From positions 1-17,003 of the forward strand of contig JNDT01001022.1 of NCBI GenBank assembly GCA_000697055.1: a stretch of 17,003 nt of DNA, given 5' to 3'. The notes below the pieces were generated by a model. The model saw nothing but the letters and a program-made list of their open reading frames with translations, did not search any database and was not told the origin of the DNA. A program made the position numbers and the translations under genes. Below, in pieces: positions 9,020 through 17,003 of this stretch (position 1 is its first letter; the number at the start of each line of letters is the position of its first letter). This DNA is from Saksenaea vasiformis B4078. Lineage: Eukaryota; Mucoromycota; Mucoromycetes; Mucorales; Saksenaeaceae.

Positions 9020-9379
9020 CTGCATCATTCGTTTGATCATGTTAAGATGACGGAGGAAGGCTTAGAAATGTCTCATTATCTATATGTATGCGTACGCTAA
9101 TGAATATCGATCTTCTGTAGCTGATGTCCTCTACGCCGCAGCTATCGCAGCTATCGAAGTTGTAAGTTGACTTTATACGGTATACATATATACGCCACGA
9201 CAGACAGCAAAGGTGCTTGAGTACAGTAACAATGACGAGAGAACAGCAAAAGAAGCAGAATTGAATGGCGGAATAGGCATTGGAATTGCGAAGTATTGTA
9301 TATTAAGACCTACAGTGAAGACGAAGAAAATCTATTATCTGCTATTCAAAGAAAGCCTTGTGTTCGATGTAGCACCAAG
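9020..9379 (+). pseudogene. fragment resembling the catalytic core of arginyl-tRNA synthetase
   Basis: One frame at 9020-9076 reads LHHSFDHVKMTEEGLEMS. After what may be an intron, another frame reads ADVLYAAAIAAIEV (to 9161), then a GT-AG interval of 42 nt (9162-9203), then TAKVLEY, KEAELNGGIGIGIAKYCILR and FKESLVF, stopping at 9377-9379. In class Ia arginyl-tRNA synthetases the segment HVxFGxVxGxxMSTRKG is followed by a DLL/DVL helix and GIGAVKYxxL, with the same order and spacing. The TRKG part of the KMSKS-like loop is missing after MS and the phase of the first join does not fit, so I read it as a decayed piece rather than a working gene. The remaining two thirds of the enzyme were not found nearby. 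The assignment is by motif memory only. Confidence 0.4.
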
Positions 9380-9771
9380 GTAACTGCTACCCATCTCACT
9401 TCTCGTATGTTATGTTGAGAAAAATCTGACTGTAAACGCTTAAACGCTTGAACATGTTAGTTTTAGTTGACATAGATGTCTAGTCGATACATACTATGTC
9501 ACATTGAAAAAGGTGGAAAGCTGTTCCGCCGCAAGGGACTCTGATCCAGTTATAGCATTATGAAAGGAAAATCGAACAGCGGGAGAAAACATAAATCGGA
9601 TTTCATTAAGAATTGCACCTTTGCCTGATTAAACTTGATCCCATTACCATGTAATATAACCGTTTATACAGTAGAAGTTCTAACGTTAAACTGGACTTCT
9701 AGAAACAGAGTGTTCTTTGTGTGAGACGATGACGTGTAAGGGTGACAACATTTTCAGTCTGGAAAAATCGA
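9380..9771. other. no gene seen
   Basis: Frames are short and motif-free. A possible splice donor (GGTAACT at about 9378) could extend the preceding fragment, but no matching downstream exon was recognised. Confidence 0.4.
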
Positions 9772-9994
9772 TCTCCTTTTATCTCTCTGTTACCCTTCCT
9801 TCTTTTCCCCCCTCTTCTTTACCTCTCTGTCCTCCTTTTCCTCTTCTGTATCCCATGTTACCCTTTGCAGGTCGTTTTGGATGTCTATGGTTTATCCGAG
9901 CTGCAATAAATTCTTCAGTGCAAGCGTTCGTTTATTGCAAAAAATGGTTAAAGTTGCAAGAAAGAGAAGAGAAGAGAAACGAGAGACAACAAGG
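9772..9994 (+). promoter_or_regulatory. polypyrimidine tract then polypurine tract before the Fanzor start
   Basis: About 9772-9866 is almost pure C and T on the plus strand; about 9951-9994 is almost pure A and G (repeats of GAGAA). They lie directly upstream of ATG 10009 and are loosely complementary, so the transcript leader could fold back. Pyrimidine-rich promoters are common in fungi; the role here is inference. Confidence 0.45.
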
Positions 9995-10008
9995 TTGGCA
10001 TATCCACA

Positions 10009-12572
10009 ATGGCATCACAAGTCAACATGGACTTTGATATCGCTAACATAACCCACACAGTTGTATGCAAAGACTGTGGCCAAACAGGACACAGAACTCG
10101 TAGGGCAAAAGCATGTCACAGATACGTGCAGCGTGCAACATGGTATCATTTGACAACTTATATTTTTGATTATGTTAATAAAGTGAAATCTGTGCATTGT
10201 AGTGGGTGTAAAGAGAAAAATGACTATTGAGGGGGAGAACGAGACGAAGCGCGCCAAGAGACGCGGCATATATGCAAAAGCTGAAAGCTCTCGAAGCACG
10301 AATAGTATTTCAAAACCGTGTACAGCTTGCGGTTCTTCAGAGCATAGTTCTGCAAGATCATCGTCATGTCCTAAGCTCAATAGGACGATCGAACAGGAAG
10401 TGGCGTTCCGGCTCGGTCCCCAGACTGAGATCTACACAAGGAAACTACCATGGGTATCCTGCGTGCGGCCTGCTTACCAAGAAATATTCCACAGCCGTGT
10501 TGTTAACGTGTGCTCGTTTATTCGCCAAGTCGTGTTCCGTGTGCAACTATTTGTGAATTGGTACATCATTTCTCTGAATGCCACTCAGCCCGTCCTGTCG
10601 TTTCTCTATACGCAGAATTTCTTTTACTCGATTGTCAATTGGTCATTGGAAAGGAAATAACAAGCACGAATGATAACTTGCCTTAAGACATTGTTTCCAG
10701 CTGGCAGTCGTTTGCTACTGCTCATCCTGAGGTCGTTTTTCCGCTGGACTTTACCGAGTACAGTGGCCCGCTATCATCTGCCTGCGTAATGCTAGCTACA
10801 GCGTATTCCAACATGATTGTAGAACAGTTCGAGCACCATGTGGCAGGGTTCGTACTATTTCGTTTACAAGAACGCCTGGGAAATGTAAATTTGGTGCATA
10901 GATAGGTTCCAGCATGTTCATACTTTTTTTTCAATTCTAGGCAGTGAAGAAAGGCCACCTGAAGAGCATTACAGAGGAATACATTTACGAGCGTGTCTCT
11001 AGGAGTTACACCACGATGGCCTGATCGTGCATGCTACAGAGAGAATCAGCAGCTGCACAATGCAGTGCAAGATGTGTGTCAAGAACTCGAGGCATTTCTG
11101 CCTAGACTACCAATATGGAACAACTATCAGCGGATCCAGGATTATTTGTGCCTGTCTTACGACACATCCTTTCTGTCTTTGAAGCAAAGCATGCAAGCAA
11201 GACGAAAGATTTCAAGACCATAAATATTCCTCGGCTTTTTGCCATCTCACCGTCAGTATCCTTTGCACGGCGATTTATCCAAATCGATGCTGCAGGTTTA
11301 CCATATCTTGCATGTGTGCAGACAGTCCGCGGGGAGTACGCTGAAAAAACCAAACTCTTCTACAAAGTCTTTGACTTCAAGAAATTAGGCTATGCAAGGT
11401 ATGTGAAGCAGATGGCTGCTCGGTCGATTTGCATTTTGCAAGAAAAACTAGGAGCAGTTACCATGATGTAGAACTGGCCCTCACTGACTTTACCAGCGAG
11501 GACATCGAACTGCACTTTAGACCATGTGCGGTGGATCCTGGCATCAGTCAAATCTTTACGGCAGCATATGGTCATAGCGATGAACCACATGAAGTTCGGC
11601 GGTGTTCAACACGCGAATATTACCAATATATCGGTTCTACTCGAAGGTTAAGAAAACTCCAAGCTCGGAAAAAGGCAACAGGTATCATAACAATCGAAAC
11701 CAATTTGCCGACAGGAAAAAACCATGACAGCGACCAGTACAAAAGGCATATTGGGTATTATTTTTACCATATGCGCGCCTTATTCGACGTTTACAATGTA
11801 GACAAAGCAATAGAACGATTTCATAATTATCAGGGAAAACAGCGAGCTGGTGAGGAGCTAGCAAACATACTGATGAATGGAGGAAGTAAATGTAACCGCA
11901 GAAGACGGAAAAGGACAAAGCCGAATCGAAAGAGAGGACGGCGCGGAAAAAAGAAAAAGGAGCCGAAACGACCAATACAGACTGGGTATGGATCATATCA
12001 TCTGTATGAGGATTCCGATTAACTAAAGTAACGTATTGTAGATCTCTACCTGAATCATCCGTGAGGTCTTCGCTCCAAATAGGACTTCGTAAGTGGCGAC
12101 CAAATCGGAAACCATCGAAGTTTCAGGAAAGCAGCAAGATGCCGCTTATTATCTTTGGGGATGCTATGTTCAGCAAAACCGGCGCAGTATTTAGAGGGCA
12201 TAAGTCTGGAGTTGTTCGGATCTGTTGGAAATATTTAAAACTTCGAGAGCGACGAGGTGAACTCTTGGCAGTCAAGCTTGACGAATGTTTAACATCACAG
12301 GGAAAAACCTCTTTCCATGATTAAATATTTATTAAAGGATCATTTCTTAGATTTGCCACCATTGCCATGAACGACGCTTAAAGGAAGTAACTACAAAAGA
12401 TGACGTCTCGCACTACAATGTTTTACAATGCGAAAATTGTCAAACGTTTTGGAAGCGGGACATCAACGCCGCTAAAAATACGTACTGGATTGCCACGTCT
12501 ATTTGGTCTGGACAAGATAGACCTGTTGAATTTCGACGCCCCTCCAGTGCTACATCCATTATCACCACGTGA
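10009..12572 (+). pseudogene. decayed Fanzor-type (TnpB-like) RNA-guided nuclease gene with two N-terminal zinc knuckles
   Basis: Likely exons: 10009-10132, 10203-10641, 10701-10884, 10941-12003, 12042-12300 and 12351-12572. N-terminus: zinc knuckles CKDCGQTGHRTRRAKAC and CTACGSSEHSSARSSSCP. Middle: IFRVQ-like helix FRVQLFVNWYII, ARRFIQIDAAGL and FKKLGYA, as in fungal Fanzors. Core: CAVDPGISQIFTAAYG (RuvC-I Asp codon 11534-11536), a Lys/Arg-rich insert (about 11880-11970), PLIIFGDAMF, DECLTSQ (Glu codon 12283-12285), a zinc ribbon with Cys codons at 12354, 12363, 12429 and 12438, and RDINAAKN (RuvC-III Asp codon 12459-12461). This order is that of TnpB/Fanzor proteins, which cut DNA guided by a transposon-encoded RNA. 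Frame changes occur near 10990, 11105 and 11400, and the donor at 12301 is GG instead of GT. All three catalytic acids are still present, suggesting recent loss. Confidence 0.8.
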
Positions 12573-12578
12573 ATGTGG

Positions 12579-12595
12579 GTTCCCCTTCAGGGAAC
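12579..12595 (+). ncRNA. hairpin just after the Fanzor stop, candidate guide-RNA scaffold
   Basis: GTTCCC-CTTCA-GGGAAC is a perfect 6-bp stem with a 5-nt loop, starting 6 nt after the TGA at 12570-12572. In TnpB and Fanzor elements the guide RNA is commonly encoded at the 3' end of the gene, overlapping or following the stop. The hairpin is seen directly; its role is inference. It could equally be a simple terminator-like or element-end structure. Confidence 0.35.
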
Positions 12596-12599
12596 TTGG

Positions 12600-12945
12600 G
12601 CTATTACGGTGAGCAATCTTTCGTATAGATTTGAATTATTTTATTGATGTCTTTTTAGGTGTTCACACCGGTAAGTCGCCTGTCACAGAATTAGCCACGA
12701 TACTTATTATTGAAACTTTGCGATGCTTGAAACGTTTTGCGTCAACAGACCAAGTAGCAAACCCATAACGTGAAATGTATGGTAATTAGCGAAAATAGGG
12801 TTATAAGCACTACTTGTATGCTAAAATGTGATAGCGGGTTTCTGCAAAACACGGTATGGTGCAGCACAGCTATAATCCGCAATGAGCGATAATGTTTCAA
12901 ATTTTCATTTTTCAAACGCCGATTCCAAATAAGGAAATATCTATT
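12600..12945. other. Fanzor 3' flank, no gene seen
   Basis: No motif-bearing frame on either strand. This interval should contain the right end of the Fanzor-carrying element. I saw no clear terminal inverted repeat matching the sequence before 10009. Confidence 0.4.
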
Positions 12946-12947
12946 CA

Positions 12948-13097
12948 TCAACTCCCTAGGTCCTCATCTGCCGCCCAAACATCCATTTGTTTGCTATATG
13001 CCTCAATATAGCGCATGTATCCCTTGAAACATCTTCGAATCTTGCTAGCGATCGATAGATGCTGCTGCAGACTTTGAAAAGCAAAACAGTTGTCAAC
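12948..13097 (-). other. short coding-like minus-strand segment
   Basis: A 49-codon frame (QSLQQHLSIASK, RRCFKGYMRYIEAYSKQM, then VWAADED) ends at a TGA at 12948-12950. Composition is protein-like with amphipathic helices. It may be a last exon of the minus-strand gene at 13291-15536, from which it is separated by about 190 nt, but no splice join was established. Confidence 0.2.
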
Positions 13098-13290
13098 TTA
13101 AGATATGAACGAAAATGCTTCATATCAACTTTATTTCATCTGGAATATTCTTTTAATTAGTATCCTTCGTATTATTGATGTCTTGTGCATATGGGCGCAT
13201 TCGAGAGATGAGGTCAAAGTTAGAGAGGATAATGTGAATGATAAAAATGATATGGTAACAAAAACAATGCGGAAACATAGGACAAGGGAG

Positions 13291-15536
13291 TTAAAAATGC
13301 ACCAAACAACGCCTGATCTTTGATCTCGTTTTGTCCACCGCGTTCTCGATCGAAGGGGTGTCTGTTGTGACACGGTGATTTCTTTCCCATTCTGCGGTAT
13401 TCAGCGTTGGCGTGGCAGCATGAAGCGTTTCAAATACATCCTTCAATTCGTCAACTCGATCCAGAAAGTGCGTAGTTCCAGAACGCAAGACGGAAACGTA
13501 ACTTTGAATAGTTCTGCCATGATATATACGCCTTCATCAATCAGGGCTTCAACGTAGAAAGTGACTCTAAACCCTAGTAGTTACAACAATTCATTGGATC
13601 GTTCTTGTCGTGTCTGAGATATAATCTACGCTGTGTCAATATAGCAGCTTGATCTCCTATCATATAAATACAGTCGTAGCTAGTAATCAGTTCCTGGTCT
13701 ACATTTCTACCGAAATAAACGAACCCCTCAGTTCACTGTACTTTCAGTTCCAGTCACGACACAACAGTCGTGAAACTGTGATATGCGTTAGCTACGCTTA
13801 CCCACAATCTGGAACAGAACGACCTTGTTCATGCGATGGATGTCGATGGAGTCTTTTCCGAATATTCCCAACCTTAGGAGATCGACCGCTTTCGAGAAAT
13901 TATCCGCACTTGTCACCTTCGCTTCACCGATCGCCCTGCATCTCGTGTACATGAGTTCCTCTATATCGCTAAGTACGGCATCCGGACGAGCAATTCGTGT
14001 TGTTCTGTGATCACGTTGCTTTGCATTAGTTTCAGGCCTAAAAGTTTGTTTAATGGACCCTTCTTCAAATAACGGATTCTATCTAACCATCGTAGCCGAC
14101 AGTTTCGACTACTGAACAACGCTCGAAGAACAGGATCGATGAAACAGCTTGTGAGCTCATGCTCACTGATTTTTTCGCCCAGTGAGTGGACAGGAAATTC
14201 CTCCAATCTGTATGATTTCTAAGTATGGGACTATTATCAACTACTGCGCTGGATACAACTCACACGTTCATGCAACAACGAAGAACTCGGTACTCGAATG
14301 ACTCCCTTTCGAAGCTTGGTAACTTTTGGGTTATAGTGCGAAGTATTAGGTTCAGATCACATTTTGGCTTGCTAATTCCCTATAGAACAATGAAAATGTA
14401 TTCACTGGAAGTCAATTAGATATACGTACTCGGAAAAGTTGACGAAGTTCGGCGTACAAATTAGAGTCCAGTTGACTTCCCTGAGCGCAGTTATTCGCGA
14501 GAAAACTTTCATACACATCATCCAAATAGCGTTTGTCATGAAAGACGTCCTTTTACTGCGTCGGATATTCATGTGGTTTTAGAAGTAAAATATGACACAA
14601 TCCCCTATTTAAGCATTAGTATTACAGGACTTTCATGCTATGCAGTGATATCACAGCCAAACTAACATTATTTCGTGCAAACTTGTTTCGTATCTCAGTG
14701 AAGTAGTCTTTCCATGCCGTAGAATCTCCAGTTTGTACGAATGGAATCGGTTCGCCAATTCAGAACTTGACGTTGGTAGGTCCCCAAAAGAGGTTCCTCT
14801 TGTGCTAACAACGTTTTGCGGTTCAGGAAGCAAGACACACTTAGACGGTTTAGCTGACAGCTTTCAAGTCGATCCACAACAGAAATTACCTTGTATTCTC
14901 TTTCTCATTAATTCTTAATGATTCACTGTAGCTACTTTCTTCATCGGACTATCATGTAAGTCAGTGGTAGTGCTTTTGTCAAAGATGCTGTGGTTACTAA
15001 CCTTTTCGTTTTCGCGCGGACGTTTTAGCGGTATACTGCTAACAGCACTATACCGTGAAACTTTATCTCTCGCTTCCTAATTTCAGCACAGCATTATTAA
15101 TATTACTAACATTATCGCAGCATTTTTACCTTCTCGATTAAGTTTTCGTATATGTACAACTTGAAACGTGCCTTCGCTTTTGCCTCTCCTACATTAGCGT
15201 CGGTCTCTGCCCTTGTTATCTCCAAGTTTTGCCAATATGATTCTACTTCCGCCATACTACAAATCTTTTTTCTTTTGTTAGCCCATAGAAATAATCTACA
15301 GTAGCGTACCGCAACTGTCGGCTCCTGATCGTATTCGTCCAGTTCCGAGCACAATTCTCTTTTGATGAGCGACACAGTACACCAATCGCTGCTCGGAATT
15401 CATCTTCGGCGAGTTTACGATTTGTGAATCCGAAGTGGTCGTAGAATTCTACCAATGAGAAATCCTTATGATTCCTTTTTAGGTACTTTAAGCTATCCAT
15501 GCAGCAGAAACAACAGAGGCCGACTCTGCCAATCAA
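13291..15536 (-). pseudogene. multi-exon gene remnant of a lineage-specific fungal family, function unknown
   Basis: Clearest exons, read on the minus strand: 14759-14631, 14549-14430, 14379-14266, 14218-14088 and 14037-13802, joined by GT-AG introns at 14550-14630 (81 nt), 14380-14429 (50), 14219-14265 (47) and 14038-14087 (50), all in phase. They encode, among others, FHDKRYLDDVYESFLAN, LGEKISEHELTSCFIDPVLR, RPDAVLSDIEELMY, GEAKVTS and LLRLGIFGKDSIDIHRMN. RPDAV followed by GEAKV and a helical block resembles a repeated hypothetical family I associate with Mucorales; it has no known function. A further exon near 13565-13291 reads YVEALIDEGVYIMAELFKV then shifts frame near 13460. The 5' block (15536-15077) reads VEFYDHFGFTNRKLAEDEFR, with an intron at 15077-15129. 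An in-frame TGA at 14760-14762, the frame shift and an unusually long gap 13566-13801 argue that the gene is broken. The acidic-basic GEAKV could be part of a nuclease-like fold, but that is speculation. Confidence 0.55.
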
Positions 15537-15559
15537 GCTTGGTGGATGAAAGATATGAT

Positions 15560-16371
15560 GACGCCAAAAAAAAAGAAAATCACAGCCGGCATTGCGGTTC
15601 CACGCTTGTCTTTCTCGTCTTTACTCCGAATTTATAGATGAAGTGCGCTAAAGCCATATTGCGACCGCTGTTCCATCGGCCAGTGGGTAGTTGGTACCTC
15701 ATGCTTGCCAGAGGTGGGGAGATTCATTTATCAACCGACAGCTGCCTTGTTCCGCTCTCTTCAGAGCCCAGCATGGCCTTAATATGTGCGCTCTCTTCCG
15801 CCTGGTGTGGCCCGATGCGGCAACGTATTCCTGTCCCCAGGCCCAGGAGAGCTTAATTCGCGCTATTGGATTGGTTTCACGCTCAATCTGAAGGTATAGC
15901 GAATCACTAGGGACACTCCAACGGGGCACTCTATCACGCGGATTTTATGCGAAGCCGCTCAATATTTCGTAATATCTCTATCATTTTAAACAATCCGAAG
16001 TCAAAGTTAAACAGCTACTCTTAACATATTTCGCTATTCCTAAAGATATCCTATTTGGCATAAGTATCTGCTTTGTTATCCTGTCGCCCGAGGCAACCTG
16101 TCTTTTTGAAATGCTCCCACTTTTAAAGCCTACCAACTTTCGGCTTCCACCGCTAGCAGCGCTGTAATAATACGAATAGCATTATAGTCTATCAAGTCAC
16201 AGAAAGAAATGGAGCGTATGTCACGAGAAACTTTTGATTTTGGGAAGCTATAGTTTTTTGTACGTGACTTTGCGCCGCTTGGATAGAAGTTTTGCGCTGA
16301 CCAATAGACCAAGTCTACGTTGGCTGGGAATCAATGCCAAGGGGCATTTTGCGTTATAGCAACTCCGCTGA
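15560..16371. other. about 800 nt with no convincing gene
   Basis: Three overlapping frames between 15638 and 15929 come from a G+C-richer patch and shadow one another; none has a motif. The remainder is AT-rich and broken in all frames. It separates the minus-strand gene remnant from the rightmost transposase and may hold their divergent promoters. Confidence 0.4.
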
Positions 16372-17003
16372 GATTGCCCGCTCTCCTCCGAAGAATATGC
16401 TTCGTTAGATATAGATGATGTTACTTTGTTTGAGGATGATGAACCGAATGAACAGGTTAAATTGCCTCATTCATGCGCAGCTATTTTGGGCGAAGACTGG
16501 CGGGAAAGTAGTAGTCATGTGAATAATGCCAATGTGGGTATGCGCACATTGGCAGATTCTAGATCATCTGCTGAGGATGCTGGAGAGAAACGCTTAACAG
16601 GTCTTGTTCCCTTTCCAAGCAGACCATGCACACAAGAAAAGCGTAAAGAGACGAGTAAAGCTAGAGCAAGAGGATCATACAGAAGATATACTGTGCAGCA
16701 AATAGAGAAGCTGTTTGATTTAGCGATTGAAGAAGGACGAATGACAAAGAAAGCAGGGCTGATTACGGGTATAAAAGTCCGAACTGCTCAACATTATATC
16801 AAATCATACAATCGGGATGAAGGAAGGCGTCTACCTGGGTTCAAAGGAAGCCTCGTACTAGGTGTTATGGTCAGCTAACTGATGCTCACTCCCAGTCTCT
16901 TGAAGATTACGTTGACAGGAACCCGACTGCTATCCTAACTGACATAAAGAAAGGACTTTGTAAAGCATTTGAAGACTTGACTATCTCCGAATCAGTATTG
17001 TAT
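16372..17003 (+). pseudogene. 5' part of a Tc1-like transposase, frameshifted, cut by the window end
   Basis: The frame is open from 16372 with an acidic, disordered start (IDDVTLFEDDEP). It then has a helix-turn-helix at about 16670-16810 (YTVQQIEKLFDLAIEEG, then GIKVRTAQHYIKSYN), the DNA-binding module of Tc1-like transposases from fungi. The frame ends at TAA 16876-16878. One base appears to be missing near 16846-16850: the neighbouring frame continues KPRTRCYGQLTDAHSQSLED, then DRNPTAILTDIKKGLCKAF, to the last base of the window, the winged second helical module of the same family. No ATG precedes the open part, so the true start may be in an upstream exon or mutated. The DDE catalytic domain lies outside. 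It differs clearly from the copy at 4724-5790, so it is a separate family. Confidence 0.7.

Noticed and set aside
9717..10037. 106-codon open frame
   Set aside because: Most of it is translation of the pyrimidine tract; it overlaps the better supported Fanzor start in another frame.
12400..12612. 70-codon frame through the Fanzor zinc-ribbon region
   Set aside because: Shadow of the frame carrying CENC and RDINAAKN, although it runs through the post-stop hairpin.
15638..15929. Overlapping open frames on both strands
   Set aside because: They shadow one another in a G+C-richer patch with few stop codons; no motif or start context in any.

Overview
The window looks like transposon-rich nuclear DNA of a filamentous fungus, most likely an early-diverging lineage such as Mucoromycota. 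The reasons are dense GT-AG introns mostly of about 40-80 nt, a compact seven-exon ribokinase gene, and remnants of transposon families I associate with those fungi: a FAR1/MULE transposase fused to an OTU protease, Tc1-type transposases and a Fanzor (eukaryotic TnpB relative). Taxonomy is inferred from gene content, not from any marker gene. No rRNA, tRNA or CRISPR array was seen.

Layout. 1-257 is the 3' end of a gene resembling the PD-(D/E)XK-like domain of fungal Crinkler-type proteins. 258-850 is a gene-poor stretch ending in AATAAA plus 65 A's, like the tail of a retroposed transcript. 1652-4458 is a decayed MULE transposase (FAR1 zinc domain, DDE core, SWIM finger) running into an OTU-type cysteine protease. 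4724-5790 (minus) is a decayed Tc1-type transposase. 5800-7150 is non-coding, with a GC-rich hairpin island and two degenerate direct repeats. 7159-8418 is the one gene that reads as intact, a PfkB-family ribokinase: seven exons sum to 951 nt and give 316 residues. 9020-9379 holds a fragment resembling arginyl-tRNA synthetase.

10009-12572 is the most interesting element: a multi-exon Fanzor-like gene with two N-terminal zinc knuckles and RuvC-I, RuvC-II, zinc-ribbon and RuvC-III motifs all recognisable, but with at least three frameshifts and a broken splice donor. A perfect 6-bp hairpin lies 6 nt after its stop codon, where a guide-RNA scaffold could sit. 13291-15536 (minus) is a multi-exon gene remnant of unknown function whose introns can be resolved to the base. 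16372-17003 is the 5' part of another Tc1-like transposase, frameshifted and cut by the window edge.

There is no operon-like organisation. Apart from the ribokinase, almost everything is mobile DNA in different stages of decay. The features most worth follow-up are the Fanzor with its possible guide-RNA hairpin, the MULE-OTU fusion, and the lineage-type minus-strand gene.
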